Shown: in pieces, positions 1-12,794 of the stretch | How the letters are laid out: every line of letters begins with the position of its first letter | Position numbering within the stretch: the first letter of the stretch is position 1 | Source of the DNA: Scleromitrula shiraiana | Lineage: Eukaryota; Ascomycota; Leotiomycetes; Helotiales; Sclerotiniaceae | Length of the DNA stretch: 64,000 nt | Direction: 5' to 3' | Assembly (NCBI GenBank): GCA_028455995.1 | Contig: JABELC010000003.1 | Location: 3,038,001 to 3,102,000 of the forward strand | Notes under the pieces: generated by a model | The model's database searches: none | Seen by the model: the letters and a program-made list of their open reading frames with translations, nothing else | Told to the model about the DNA's origin: nothing | Position numbers and translations under genes: made by a program

Positions 1-1084
1 ACGCCCCATCCTTATCCTCAGCAGTGTTATGGAGATGAATTCTCCCGAGTTCACTTTGCCAAAATCGCAACGTCCTAAATTTTGGATTTGTATATACAGG
101 AAAAAGTTGACCAGGTTTTGTGATATCCAGGATAAAGACAGCTCTTTCGTCCGACTCGAGCAACTCGAGGACCCCTATATCACTCAAGTCATCGTGTTGT
201 ACATCATGGTTTAATTCTGAACTGAAAATTGTCGAAGATAATTGTACATGGTCTTTTGGTTCTGTGTAGGCAGAGGGTCGTTTGGGTAGATCGAGAGGGG
301 AGGTAGGTTCCATTCTTTATAACAAGATTATTGATCGAAGGTCGGCTTGTGTGCTTTTCTTGCTGCAATTTTCTAATGCGACAATTGAAACGTTCGGGTG
401 TTCTTCCCAATTACAGCCCTCTTGTTTTCCCAAGAAGCGAGGATGGAGCACGGTTATTGTAGTCGTCGATGAGTAGGGGGCCGATGAGGAGGTTGGCAAA
501 ATGAGGATGGCATCCTAATAACAGACGATGTGTAATTGCGACATAAGTTGAAGATGGCAAATGATTGAAGACCTTTCGTAGAGACCGTTAAGCAACTTCA
601 CTAATTTTAACTAAATAGATTCACTATTTGCTCTCTACCCCTCACATAACAGCCTAGACATATATGGTATTGTGGGGTTGATAAGACGTTCAGCACCATA
701 CGATTGGATGAGTTCGATCGTGACTCGCGTTAAATTTTACGGATACTCGTAAACTTACTCGTGTATTTGGTGGTATGCATGGATATTTTCAGATTTCGAT
801 ATTTTTTGACATGCTAAACTTGTTAGTGCAGAATCCTAATACATCGCCACTTCATAATATCTCCACATCGAGCTAATTCAAGTTGATTTCTGAACAAAAT
901 ATACGTATTAAAAAATCTTTCAAAAATATGCATAAAAACGTTTTATTCCAATTATAAACAGTTAAATATTCTTTTTGCTAGTTCATTTCGATTGTTCTTG
1001 CTAAGTAACTTAAGAAATTCAAAATTAAGAGTTATATATGATTGTACATCTGGTGAATGGACATTCAGAACTTGAACAGCTTCC
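1..1084. other. Intergenic left edge, no gene supported
   Basis: Short open frames of 60 to 70 codons exist on both strands between positions 29 and 499, but they overlap each other and show no recognisable protein. From about 750 to 1080 the sequence is A+T-rich and empty. Nothing here is supported as a gene. Confidence 0.5.
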
Positions 1085-1276
1085 TGTCACAAAAGAGTAA
1101 GATCAGGTGATCAGATGATCAGACGATCACATGATCATCTTCAGGTAATCAACGGGATATGACTAAGGGTTCTCCGCACCCTTAGTGTCATATCGTAGTA
1201 TATATAGAGGGAGCTTCGCTCCCCTTCTAGATAGATCAATCAACAAGTTCTTGATTATGCTCCTTTTTGTGTGACA
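1085..1276. mobile_element. Probable solo LTR with TG...CA ends
   Basis: The segment begins TGTCACA and ends TGTGACA, giving the TG...CA termini and short inverted ends of an LTR. The flanking pentamers CTTCC (1080-1084) and CTCCC (1277-1281) match at four of five positions, as an aged target-site duplication would. Inside are a TATATATAG box at about 1198 and two hairpins, 1156-1194 and about 1211-1225 (GGGAGC-TTC-GCTCCC), as in an LTR promoter. No internal retroelement domain or second LTR lies nearby, so a recombined solo LTR is inferred. A chance resemblance remains possible. Confidence 0.45.
1156..1194. repeat. Inverted repeat (hairpin) inside the putative LTR
   Basis: The left arm, GATATGACTAAGGGT, pairs with the right arm, ACCCTTAGTGTCATATC, leaving a two-base bulge and a seven-base loop. 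The TATA-like box follows directly. The hairpin may be an LTR regulatory or RNA-structure element. Confidence 0.6.
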
Positions 1277-1632
1277 CTCCCCTTATTAGTACGGTAAATA
1301 GTCTTGGAGTAGTATAGTACCCACCTATTTAGGTGGTGAAACTAAGTTTCACAGTCGGAGGAACAAAGTCGGATACATAAATAGATCTCTCTGTTACATT
1401 CATTTCAGAATAACTTTCCAGTTTAATTGGTAACATCATGCGTATTCACCTGGGTGACCCAAGTTGGGCCAAGCTGAGCCAAGCTGAGCTTCTTGCATAA
1501 AATAGAGATCGCATCAGAGGGAGGGTGCAAACTGACTTCAAGAATGATATATCATTTCAAATTCCGAAGCCAACTTTATTTGATTGAAGCAAGCCCTCGA
1601 GCTAAACGAAAAATAGGAGAATTTGTATCAAA

Positions 1633-3729
1633 CTAGCAGAAAATGAAATCTTCCACTGTATGTTGTATCTCCAGGAATTCTCCATCCATCACACCATAGA
1701 CATAAGCCTCGCCAATCAATTCAAATCGGTCTTTTCCCACCTCGCGAATGACGAACGGTTGAATAGCACCAAAAATGACGACGATCAAATCTCCAGATTG
1801 TGCATGGCTAGGAACAAGTCCTACATATCCGTTTCGAGATATAAAAGCCCTTCGGTTGTGCAGATACATCAAGGTCGATCTATACCTATTGCTTTCTGGG
1901 GTAAGAGCCTCTTTGAATTGCTCTACTTTCTCCATGAGTTGTTCGTGGGTAAGATGAAAGTCATGCGAATGTCTTGTTATTTCGGAATAAAGTTCGATTC
2001 TTCGTCGCATATCATTATACCCTTGCATACATGCGTCGGTTGCACGAGCTCTTCCAAAGTATTTTTTAGTTTGATCCGCACAAGGGATGCGCCAATGTGC
2101 TTCAGACCACTTCTGTTCATCGTTCAAAGTTGGTATCCTATCATAAACTGCGGCTTTTGCCTGATCACAAAAGGTGGATACGTCGTCGAATAACTGATTT
2201 ATGCTTGTATACTCGTTTCGAAGTACCTCGGTGGTCTGCATGGTAACATCAACCTTGTTATCTGGATTCCATGCACTACCCAAAGAGATGATTGTATCTA
2301 TCCTGGCACCACTAAGAACAAGCTCCCTTGAATCAGTGCCTGTCAATCTAGATGGTTTGGCAAGAAGTAAAGATTGGCCAGAAGCCGCATAAAAACCTTC
2401 TTCCTTTGATTCGGAGCATGGTGTTTTAATGACAGTGAAGTCCGGGACCCAAGTGGGAAGACAATCAATAGTTTTTGGTTGCTGACACCACGCCAAAATG
2501 TCAGCATGGCCATTCTCCAAGAGAGTTCGTGCCACAGATGTGTAGATGAGAACAGTTTCTTCGGCCGAATTAACGTTAGTATAAATCGGTACAATATTTA
2601 ACGCTTGGGCATCCGAAGCTATTCCCAGTAGTCCGTAAATCAAATCTCGTGGATGTTTTGCTGTTCTTGCCTCATGAGTCGAATCAGCAACGCAGCATCT
2701 CTCAAGAAGTTTAGCAAGGGGTTCAGGTGACCCTTTTGCTCTTCTTTGACGATTCCTTGCACCTATAAGTGAAGACCAGGCTGTGTTATCCCAAATGAAC
2801 ACAGATAGCTCGGTCATCAGTGCCACCAGGGCTGGGCCATCAGAAGAACTGCCATCGTCATCTCGCGGAGTTGCCTTTCTTTTTAAGGTTGGGACATGAA
2901 TCCATAGAAACAGAAGCGCAGCTTCGAAGCAATGACGGTAAGGAACCGTCGTTGTGCCGCAGGTTATATTTAATTCCCTTCCAAGGCAGAACTCTTGAAA
3001 GATCCATACTCGGTTCCAGTATTTGAGCCTCATGATTTCTGCAGCAGCATGATATGGGAACTCGTTATCAATGCTTATAGATAGCTGGTATAGATCCTTC
3101 TTGACTCTGGCGAGAGGATCATCTGCCTCAGGATTGCTGAAACTGTGATGCCAATCATCAGCAGATGCAAATGGCTCTAGATTTTCGAATCCAAGAGAAA
3201 GAATCCCAGCTTCGTATGCGGCGGTTCCTATACGGCTCATTGCGTCCATTGCATTGTCGGTCTGATCCGTTCCAGGACCAAGAAAAACATCGACAATTGT
3301 TGCACTGCTGTAGATATCTGACATCATAATGACTTGATCGGCCCTTTCTACGGGATCTCCTTGATTGATACATATAGCATCTATCCAGAAATCGACGGGT
3401 TCGGTTTCACGTCGAAATGTCCTAAGAGCTTGCTCTAGACTGACGGTGACTTCGACGTCGACTCCGTCGAGTAAAATCTTGGGGCGAGAAGATTCTGGGC
3501 CACCCCAGGTGTATGACAAAGCATGATAATCGGGTGAATCGTTCAAAGATACAACATGCAAAGAACATTCGACTATTTTCAATTAGATGGAGCGATATAT
3601 GGGCGGGGAGGCTTACATACCATACTGGGCAAGACTGTCTAATAAATTCCGGTCTTGAGACGGATGTATTGTGAGGACCCTAATTTGACGTTGACAAGAG
3701 TCAAGAGGTGCATACTGGTAGGAAGCCAT
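1633..3729 (-). CDS. HET-domain (heterokaryon incompatibility) protein, 682 aa
   Basis: Exons are 3729..3621 and 3572..1633, with a 48-bp intron (GTATGTAAG donor, AATAG acceptor). The start is the ATG at 3729. A 5' exon is needed because the long second exon has no ATG before the conserved core. The N-terminal half is a HET domain: ALSYTWG at about residues 58-64, then WIDAICINQ at about 110-118, then RVWIFQEF at about 215. HET proteins act in fungal non-self recognition and can trigger cell death after hyphal fusion. The C-terminal part has LPTWVPDF and a ligand-like tail common to stand-alone HET proteins, with no NACHT, ankyrin or WD module. No frame break is seen, so the gene looks intact. 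The family is certain; a role in incompatibility is inferred from the family only. Confidence 0.93.
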
Positions 3730-5577
3730 GTCAAGCTTTTCAAAATCGACATTCGAGGGAAACACAACAATGATGAAAACAATTTAAATCAGCCGCAACT
3801 GTCAGCTGAAACGGGGGTGTTCTTTCTTCACACACGTGCATGGTTACAATCTAAGAGTTGAACTGTTGAACAGACTACATCTGACTCCCGAACGGCACGT
3901 TTAAATCTGAAACGGCGATAAACCTTGGAAAACTCTTTAATATGCTTGCTGAAATTTGATTTTGAGTTGTCCTTCAGGGCCTGCCTTCAAAGTTGACGGG
4001 ATTGCATATTTCTTCTATTATTGTGTGGACGGTTATCCGTACAATAAACCACGGTGACCCAAGTAGGTTGTTCTCAACCCAGCAAATCAAAGGGGAAACT
4101 AGATGGAAGAAAAATTGAAGTCAAGGGGGCCTTATTAAGTTCGAGTTTTCTAGAATTTTCGTTGAGACCATTGTCAAGAATGATTCTAGCACTAGTTCTG
4201 GGAAGTTGTTATTAGGAAATGATGCAGATTTCAAGCACCGACAACATTCACCGTCCACCGCTCATCACTGCAACACAAAAGCTTGGCGAATTTTATACAA
4301 CAATAACTCTAAAACATGGGCTATCTCAGAGGCGACACGGGTGAATATGCAACCAATACAACCCAGCCTGTAACTTCTCTCGGAGTCGCAGAAATTGAGA
4401 CTAGAGCAGTGATTGGAAAATTCGAGGTTGGGTGAGCGTCTCTGCATTTTCGAAAGACCCTACTTAGAAGGTATCTTGGGTGGAGTCCCAGTTCCTGTCA
4501 ATTCATCTCAATGAAGCTTTATCATGGGGTTGATATCATATAGCAAGAACCATATCTCATGCTCGCAATTAGTTTATAGGAATAGGACAGTGATTTTGAA
4601 TGCTATTTAACACTGAGAGTGGAACGGGATGTGTGAGGTATTTGGTGACGTATAGATGTGAACTGGCCAGGAGTGTAAAAGCACCGTCACATGTCAATGC
4701 GTGATTGTATCATCCACCAACGTTGTACTATTTCCAATCCTTATGCCCTGTTTAAAATGTTTGCAAGGTTGCTTATATACTGCATGTATCATATTCTTGA
4801 TTCCATTTCAGTCGAGGGGATAATGCACTTACTCAGAATAGACTCATTTATCTCTGAGTTTCCACCACTGATATGTCGATCCAAGTTCTACTTATCATCA
4901 CCCCCTCCACCTAATATTACCAACAATCAGGTTCATGTACATTTGTTCTCCCATTTCCTTCCGTCACACTCAAGTTTCAATTTTCCATAATCATAAGGAG
5001 TAATATAAGATCTAAACTCCAACACCATCATCCTCATGACCTCGCTTAACACATTTATACTAATTTACCCCATACCCACGAGACTCCCTCTAGGAGTATT
5101 TCTTCGGATCTTAGAGCCGTATTTCCTTCAAGTTTAGTTTACCCCGGATTTTCCTCATTTCTATCCTTCTTCCCTCTACTATTCGCAGACTGAATATGGA
5201 CAGCTGTCAATACCCGCGTCATGAGGGTATGCTTTCGGTGGGGAAATTGGTTAAGTAGTTCCTCTTTTCCCTCTGGGTGTCTACAATTATTTTGCGTTGT
5301 AGATTCGGTCTGATCTCCATCCATAATTCTATTTGTGTTATCGTACAACCACAAATTGGGACTTCGTGTGAAGAACAAATACAACACTAACACATGGTTC
5401 ACCTTTTCATCTACAAAAAATGTCACAGCTACCATTAACAAGACTCCTCACCTCTTTTCTTTCCATTTTCTTCCTCCTTCAAATCCAAATTCAAGTATAA
5501 GTAACCCCCATATCCCCCCCAACATTATCTCCCTCAACTCGAGACACCACCTCCGCCCAATACAACTGAACCACAAC
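3730..5577. other. Intergenic, including a pyrimidine-rich promoter-like stretch
   Basis: No conserved protein is readable. From about 4900 to 5577 the plus strand is rich in C and T with CCACC and CAAC runs. This is typical of a fungal promoter and 5' leader, and it precedes the small candidate gene at 5578. Confidence 0.4.
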
Positions 5578-5885
5578 ATGTTTAAGTAGCTATATTGGAG
5601 GATGCTGCGCAGTTGATTCGTATGAGACTTATACCAATTGTTTATTTTCCTCTCATTCGGATTTCATCTCCATCCCACTGAAACTCTAGAAAAGGTTACA
5701 ATGAAACACTCTCCGCCCCTAACGTTCCTTGGAATGGAATCCCTACAACTCAAACGGCAAATTCATGGGCTTGTTTGAATCCGGTTAATAATACTATTAT
5801 GCCACCTGCTTGCTGTGCATTCACTTGGATTTGGATATCTTGTCCCTTTCTTGTATTTTATATCTTTTATATTCTAACATCTTGA
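5578..5885 (+). CDS. Putative 67-aa hypothetical protein with 8-nt first exon
   Basis: Exon 1 is 5578..5585 (ATG TTT AA) and exon 2 is 5690..5885. The 104-bp intron runs from GTAGCT to CTCTAG. Joining keeps the frame and gives MFKKGYNETLSAP at the start. The middle is rich in Asn, Pro, Trp and Cys (WACLNPVNN, then PPACCAFTW), and the end is hydrophobic and aromatic. No family is recognised. Support comes from the phase match, the coding-like composition and a pyrimidine-rich leader with CAAC directly before the ATG. The very short first exon and the weak donor are the main doubts, and the 3' end could be spliced further. Confidence 0.35.
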
Positions 5886-6640
5886 TTTGATTGCTTCTGG
5901 AACGTACCCTTTTTTCGTTCTATAGAATTTCCCCATAGTTCTTGTATTTCATAAATAAATCTTTATTCAAAAGCTTGGTTGATCATAATGGTTGCTAATG
6001 AGAAATAGAACACATCCACTTCAACGAATGGGATTCCTGTGCTGGAGAAATTCATGACTTGTACAGCTAGTAATCAGGGTCTTTCGAAGAAGAGGGGTGA
6101 TACTCGCATTGGTATTAATGGGAAGATGAGTAGATTATTATCTAGATGGTTAGAGTAAGTTGGTTATCATATGGATGATAAGAATAGAGGGAGAGTATAG
6201 AATTATGGATGTATAGGTAAATTAGAGTAGGCCGAACTGGTATTGTATAATTTAAACTTGAAGAAGGCCATCGGATGGTTAGGCATGCCTACTTCATTTA
6301 AGGCTGTTGGGATTTTCGAGATTTTGCGTATCGGTTGGATGGAGATATGTAAGACATCACTTTGATAACCCTCGAGCTTAGATGAACGAATGTAGATAGA
6401 CTTTCATATCCATGTTTTAAATAATTGCGATTGATGTGTTTGGAGTCTTCGTTGATGGATTATAAGTTGATTGGAAGTGGAAATAACTTCATATAAACTG
6501 CGTATTATGGATTAAAGAAAGTCCTTTAGCTCTAATTTTATAGTTGAGGTATACCGAGTGCGGATATGTACAAATATGTATATCGGATATACATAAAATA
6601 AGTACACCGAATGACAAAATTACCTTGTAATTGATGACTA
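5886..6640. other. Intergenic, 3' flank of KMO gene
   Basis: No coding signal was found. The stretch probably contains the 3' untranslated ends of the flanking convergent genes. Confidence 0.4.
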
Positions 6641-8635
6641 TTAAGTAGTTTTCCACCCTATCCAGGCCTGCAACCACATTAGACTCTTTGTCCCCTCCGT
6701 TGCTCTCTTCCATCTATACCAGGCCAGCAAGCCCCCAACAACAAGAGGGCTCGTAACTACACCCACAAGTCCCATAATGATGATTTTCCCCTGTCTTTCG
6801 CTCTTCCTAACTATCTCTGAATATCTTTCGTTTTCAAAACTGACCCGGGAGTATTTGGTTTGCCACCCTAGGCGGGGTACATGTACACTTAGAGTTTCCT
6901 CTAACCACTTGCGAAATTTATAGATAGGAGAAATAACAGATGCGCGCATCTCGGTGTAGTTTTCTAATGCGAGATCGTTGATGGCATGGGCGTCCGGTTT
7001 ACGGAATGATGAATATTCGGTCAGAGCTTGGGCTCTTCTGGTGGCGAGGGATAGAGTAGAGTGAGAAGGGTTCGTTAAAAGGACGTGTTTGTCGAGAATG
7101 GAATACAGAACTCTGACGTCTTCAAGTCCAGTGTTCATTCCTTGACCATAGAAAGGTACCATAGCATGGGCGGCATCGCCGAGAATAACGACGGAGTCGG
7201 AAAAATGGTAGGGATGGCATTTTATGCTTATTAAGGGGAGATGTGGATTTTGAGTGAAGCAAGTGATCAGTGAGGTGTGATTAATCAGGGCGGTAACGCC
7301 CGGGAAGTGTTCGTCAAAGAATGAGGGGAGGGTGGATGGATCTCTTTCGAGAATTGAGAAATAATGAGATGGCATAAACAGTGTGCACGTGAAAGAGCCG
7401 TCCTAAATTCCATAAGAATCATGATTTTTTTGAGGAGAGAAAATACATACCGTACTTGGTATTGCGATGAACATGAACTCTTTTCCTGGCCAGATATGCA
7501 AATGGTTTGGTGATATTTTAAAGATAGAATTAGGATCATTATTTGTCTTTGCTTGAGGCTCTATTGTGAATTCGCACCAGAGAGTATCAATGTATGTTTG
7601 TTGATAATCCATTTGAATGTATTTCATCAAGTGATATCGTGTTGCCGAATGAGCTCCATCAGCCCCGATCAAAAGGTCGAAATCAACTTCAACTTCCTGA
7701 TCTCTGACATCAACAGACCATTTGAGTGATTTTCCACTAGAGACTTCGAACCATGCTTTATGGGCTCTGAAATCTGCACCGGTCAATTTATGGTTGAAGT
7801 GAAATTTGACATTAGGCATTGACTCGAGATCATCAAGCAAACGTTTATTGAGATCTCCTCGATCAACAGCAAATATTGTCTGGGGAAAACGTCAGCATTT
7901 GGTAGAAGAAATATCGATAGAATAAGAGAATCTGTACTCTTCCATGAACATCGTAGACTTGAGATTGCTCATAAAGCTCTCCATTTGATTGTGCTCCATG
8001 AATCATTCTCCCTCTCATAGGTATGGCTTCCTTCATGACACTGTCTAGAAGCTCAGTACGCCCAGACTGTTTCATAGCATTTATCCCTCGCTCTGAGAGA
8101 GCCAAATTGATCGATTTAGTGAAATTCAGTGGTGTTGTTGAGGGATCGCGAAGATCTAGACTATTTGTTAGTAAGGTCACCAAAATAGCAACCTTTGTTG
8201 TGGCAAATAGCTATAGCATTTCTATATGCTTATATCGTGCTACATGCGTAAAAGTCAAATGATAAGGTTAGGTCATTTAGATCTTTCTATAAAAGACGTT
8301 TTTGAGCAATATCATCTAAGAAGATTTCAACTAGAGCAGCACATCCGCTGACCTGAAACTTAGATTATTTGGAGTAAACTGCCTGTTTCTGGAGTGAACT
8401 TTCACGCCAATAAAGAAAATGTTCACAACACGAAATCTTTGGAAAAAGTGCTATGTATGATTGCAAGTATGAATTGTTGACAGCCAGAAAGATAATATAG
8501 AGTCTAGCACGTACCATTTCGGAGCTCATATATCTCTACATCATCCCCACGTTGTGCTGCATATAGAGCTGCCAAAGCTCCCACAGGACCAGCTCCAATG
8601 ACAACAGTCTTCTGTTTTGAAGATTGTTGACTCAT
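6641..8635 (-). CDS. bna4: Kynurenine 3-monooxygenase (KMO), 509 aa
   Basis: Exons are 8635..8515, 8155..7938, 7879..7451 and 7402..6641. The introns are 359, 58 and 48 bp and all phases fit. This FAD enzyme hydroxylates L-kynurenine to 3-hydroxykynurenine with NADPH and O2, on the route from tryptophan to NAD, at the mitochondrial outer membrane. An N-terminal Rossmann motif GAGPVG lies at residues 14-19. The DG motif in LLIGADGAHSATR is at about 183-195, and the FAD-binding GD motif in LGDAAHAMVPFYGQGMN is at about 330-346. A hydrophobic C-terminal segment at about 460-485 fits the known membrane anchor. Intron 1 is unusually long and ends at the CTAG before ATCTTCGCG; the nearer acceptor would bring a stop into frame. 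The gene is divergent from the methionine aminopeptidase gene. Confidence 0.95.
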
Positions 8636-9178
8636 TATCATATTCTTGTTGGCTATGGAAGATAGAAGATTTACCTTCAAATAATATTTGAAGAGGAAGA
8701 GAAAAGGAAAAACAAAATCTTCATTCCGGGATCCATGGATGAATCATTATTATCAAAAAATCATACGGAGTAGTTATTATTAGTGAGATAGTGGGGTTAT
8801 TCAATGTAAATTTAGATAATATATTTTTATTCACTACAAACACACCCCTTCGCACCGACATCATCAAATAATCATCTCATCCCGTGATCCCACCAACATT
8901 GAAGCTAAGATACATTATGACACCGCCTTGGGCAGAACTTGATGATCCATGATCAGTTAACCATATTAAGACTAGAGTTACCAGTAGGTTTGGCTGACGT
9001 CTTTTCTAGAACAACTTCTTGAGGCTGAACAAAAATTTATGAAGTTCTCTAGGACATAGGCGATATTTCCTAATTTCAAATTCCAGAATTCTCATGTATG
9101 AATTAATATAATTCAACCAGCCTAACGCGCATTATAGTCAATCTTTTTATTTATAAAGTTCAATTCTTATTCTACATT
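8636..9178. promoter_or_regulatory. Bidirectional promoter region, KMO / MetAP1
   Basis: This 543-bp gap separates two divergent start codons and so must hold both promoters. It is A+T-rich with a CACACCCC run near 8840. No specific operator is identified. Confidence 0.5.
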
Positions 9179-10596
9179 ATGTCTTTAGAAGAATCTCCTT
9201 CAAAGCGAATATGTATGGGTGTTGATTGTGAGAAAGGTGCTGGCACATTACAATGTCCAACATGTTTAAAGCTTGGTATGAAAGACAGCTTTTTCTGTAC
9301 TCAAGATTGTTTTAAGAAAAGTTGGGTATGTTGCTCTAAAGCTTATGTCTACCCTCCTCGTGATCCAATGAAGCTCTCAAGCTAAACAAGTCTTCAAAGC
9401 TAATATATCAAGTAGGGTGAACATAAGAAAGTACATAAATCACAGAGTAATTTCCTCAGTAATCTCTTCACTCCAAAAGTTGTCTCTGAACCCGATCCAG
9501 CTACCGGTCTATACAATCCATTTCCTACCTACCCATACACAGGTCCATTACGACCTGTATACCCATTGTCCGATCGTCGCGAAGTCCCTAAGAGTATCCA
9601 GCACCCCGATTACTGGCGAGATGGAGTACCGCGGAGCGAAAGAACTTCGTCAAGGAACAAGATCGATATTTTGAATAAAGAACAACAAGAGGGCATGAGA
9701 AAGGTTTGTCGTTTAGGGAGAGAAATTTTGGATATCGCAGGCGCAGCGGCAAAGCCAGGAGTTACCACCGACTATATCGACGAAGTTGTACATAAAGCTA
9801 CTGTAGAACGAGATGTGGGTGTTTCTAATATGTCTAAACTTACACTCACTGACAGATCTAGTCTTACCCTTCTCCCCTCAATTACTGCGATTTCCCTAAG
9901 TCTGTCTGCACATCCGTCAACGAGGTTATTTGCCATGGTATTCCGGATAAACGAGTACTGGTCGATGGCGATATCCTGAATATCGATGTTTCAGTGTATC
10001 ATGGAGGCTTTCACGCAGATCTCAACGAGACGTACTATATTGGTGACAAGGCGAAGGCAGATCCTGATTCAGTAAGGGTTGTTGAAGCTGCACGAGAATG
10101 TCTTGACGAGGCTATCAAGATTGTCAAGCCAGGAGTCTTATTTAGAGACTTTGGAAATGTCATAGAAAAGCGTGCCAAAGAGACCAATTGTAGTGTTATC
10201 AAGACATACTGTGGTCACGGTGTCAATAGCCTATTCCATTGTGCACCAAATATTCCTCATTATGCCAAAAATAAGGCAGTTGGTCAAGCCAAGCCAGGAA
10301 TGTGCTTTACAATCGAGCCCATGATTGCTTTGGGAACGCACAAGGACAAGACTTGGCCTGACAATTGGACAAGTGTTACGCAGGATGGAAAGAGAACGGC
10401 TCAGTTTGGTAGAGACTCATACTGCTCTTTCTTTGATATTGAATCTTGCTAACATTTGACAGAACATACTCTCCTTGTCACGGAAGATGGCGTGGAAATA
10501 TTGACAGCAAGATTACCTAACTCTCCTGGTGGTCCGATACCGATGCCAGCTGTTGGGATAGAAGCAAATGGAGAGAAGAAAGAAGTGGCTGCATGA
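9179..10596 (+). CDS. map1: Methionine aminopeptidase 1, 408 aa
   Basis: Exons are 9179..9325, 9416..9814, 9862..10408 and 10463..10596. The metalloenzyme removes initiator methionine from nascent proteins at the ribosome. Residues 12-50 form the MYND-like zinc finger of eukaryotic type 1 enzymes (CMGVDCEKGAG, then CPTC, FFCTQDC). The catalytic domain follows. Expected metal ligands are D224 (NIDV), D235 (HADLNET), H301 (CGHG), E334 (TIEP) and E365 (EHT), with the helper histidine H207 in CHGIPD. E365 is completed across the last splice junction. Intron 2 starts GTGGGT, an uncommon donor, and ends at CTAG before SYPSPLNYC; the CAG six bases upstream would add two residues with a stop (ATC TAG). 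Length matches fungal relatives. Confidence 0.97.
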
Positions 10597-11390
10597 ATTC
10601 TGCGGGTAGCATAGCGTAGCATAGATCGTATCTAGCAAAAGAGAGATCACGAGTCAGCCAGCCAATGATACCAAGTTGAACGGATAATTGTGTACCCGTA
10701 AGCGTAGAGGTTGAAGCTTTGGAAGCTATTGCATACACCTTGTACAACCTGTGGTAACCAATAAAATATACCCAAGTACATAGAGATTTTGATTCCGGAA
10801 TACTTTTGAATTGTGCCTTTTGTCTCTTCTCTTCTTAGGTACTATATTGATATAATGTCATACATAAACTTGTGACGATGCATAATTTCGACTCTTTCCA
10901 TTGATAATAAACCTATTCGTTGTCCATCAAGGAAAATACTGGTTTCTAGGTTGTTGATAGAAAGCCCAAGCAATAGCGAGCAGGCAACCCAACCAGCGTC
11001 ATTCCGCTTGCAGATTTATTAATTCGAAATTTCACCCTACCACTTTCACGATTCCTTTCTTCTACTGTACAGCACAAGAGATAATTCAATATATCAAACT
11101 CTTAGGTTTTATAAATATCGTGGAGATAACATAACCTCCTACGCCTCTTTTACCGATAAAGTACAGAAGGAATTCCCCACCTTTCGAACCTTAACTCGAA
11201 CACCGCACAAAAAAAATCCCTTCAGACAACAAACATAACACGCACACAACCGAGCTTTCCAAAGCAGTATTGCGCCTCGAGTCTGTTGCCTAAGATTCTT
11301 ATTGCACATATTGCGACTCGATAAACAAGACAAACAATACTAGGGCAGAATTAATCGCGTAGTAAACGCGATATACATAGGTTGCGCAAG
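10597..11390. other. Intergenic between MetAP1 and cornichon genes
   Basis: This holds the 3' end of the MetAP1 transcript and the promoter of the cornichon gene, which is C/T-rich around 11020-11080. No further gene is visible. Confidence 0.5.
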
Positions 11391-12132
11391 ATGATGTCCG
11401 GCGAGGCTTGGCTGTACCTTTTGGCGGTACTCATAAATGCCGTAAACCTCTTTCTGCAGGTATTCTTCACTATTATGTATAGTGATCTGGAATGGTGAGT
11501 TCGAATTCCATTCATTACTCTCTCTGATTGATCAAAAGGTTGGGAAATGATGAGTAGACTCATCTAAACCTGCATTTACCATACATAATTACAGAGATAG
11601 CTGGCAACTTTGCTACAAGAAAAAGTATCAATCATGTTTTGGTACAAGACTGACATTGGATCTAAATAGTGACTATATCAACCCTATCGACCTTTGCAAT
11701 CGTTTGAACACGTACATCGTTCCCGAAGCTGCAGTTCATGGCTTCTTGACCTTATTATTCCTTATCAATGGATACTGGGTTGCGCTTGTACTGAATCTAC
11801 CGCTTTTGGCTTTCAACGTTAAGAAGTATGTTCGAGCTATGTGCCCCTCCTATTATGTCGGGAGGACCTCTACAGAGGAGCTTCGCTGACCAAGATTAGA
11901 ATTCTCGACAACCAACATTTACTTGATGCTACGGAGATTTTCAGGAAGCTGAATGTTCACAAAAAGGTATTTAGACGCTTAGCTTCTATGTAATCCAATG
12001 AATTTAAAGAATTTCACTAATGGTTCTCTTCTCTCTTAGGAATCTTTCATTAAGCTTGGTTTCCACCTTGTGATGTTCTTCTTTTATCTCTACTCGATGA
12101 TCGTTGCCTTGATCAGAGACGAATCGCATTGA
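11391..12132 (+). CDS. erv14: Cornichon family ER cargo receptor (Erv14-like), 139 aa
   Basis: Exons are 11391..11494, 11670..11825, 11900..11966 and 12040..12132. Cornichon/Erv14 proteins are small polytopic membrane proteins that load transmembrane cargo into COPII vesicles at ER exit sites. The family signature DLECDYINPIDLC is formed across the first junction (TG joined to T). It is followed by PEAAVHGFLTLLFLINGYW and LLAFN, and the C-terminus has hydrophobic segments ending in YSMIVALIRD. Length matches yeast Erv14 (138 aa). Two ATGs lie in tandem at 11391 and 11394. Each intron has a good donor and a TAG acceptor. Identification is secure. Confidence 0.97.
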
Positions 12133-12794
12133 CTTGTCACCAACATCGGCGATAGGTACAACGTGGGGTAATAGGTATAGCCACAAGTTCTATACTCAAG
12201 GGCTGAATGTATATTCTTTGCTCGAAGAGCTGGGACAGGAGGGATACGACAATTGGGTGGCAGGTTTTTAATGTGCCATGATCTCTACGATGAATAAACA
12301 TGAATGGTATGACTGGGTTGGTAGATGATGGGCGGTTTGGGAGGTGTTCTTGATGGTAGTGCGCTTCCATTTAGTCTTGTATTGGGATATGCGGAGGATT
12401 CCATAATTCTGGGCTTCCCGTCGAAGTTCTCTGTGGATAGATACCTAACACACTTGAGGATAGTGTGTTCTCTTTTTTTTTTGATAAAATCTTGTTTTTC
12501 TTGTGCCGCCATTATTTTCTTTTTCAAGTTGAATCATAATTGCCCATACACACACATAGTCTTTAGCTTTACTATCCCCCAAGGCACTACGCTACATCCT
12601 TGAGTACCTTAAAAGGGAGCTGGTACAGCTGGTGGAGCTTAATACTTGTATTATGTAATCGCAGCCTTGTTTGCCAAAAATTATTTACGCCTTGTCCAAC
12701 ATTAACATTGTGAGAAACCAAACGCAACACTCTGAGCCTAACACAATATTTCACGTCTTTAAGTATTATTCTTTAATTGAAACCATAGTTAGAA
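12133..12794. other. Intergenic between cornichon and prp17 genes
   Basis: Short overlapping frames near 12325-12603 are not protein-like. The stretch is taken as a 3' UTR and the prp17 promoter. Confidence 0.5.

Noticed and set aside
1660..2193. 177-codon plus-strand frame
   Set aside because: It is antisense to the HET-domain exon and shows no family motif.
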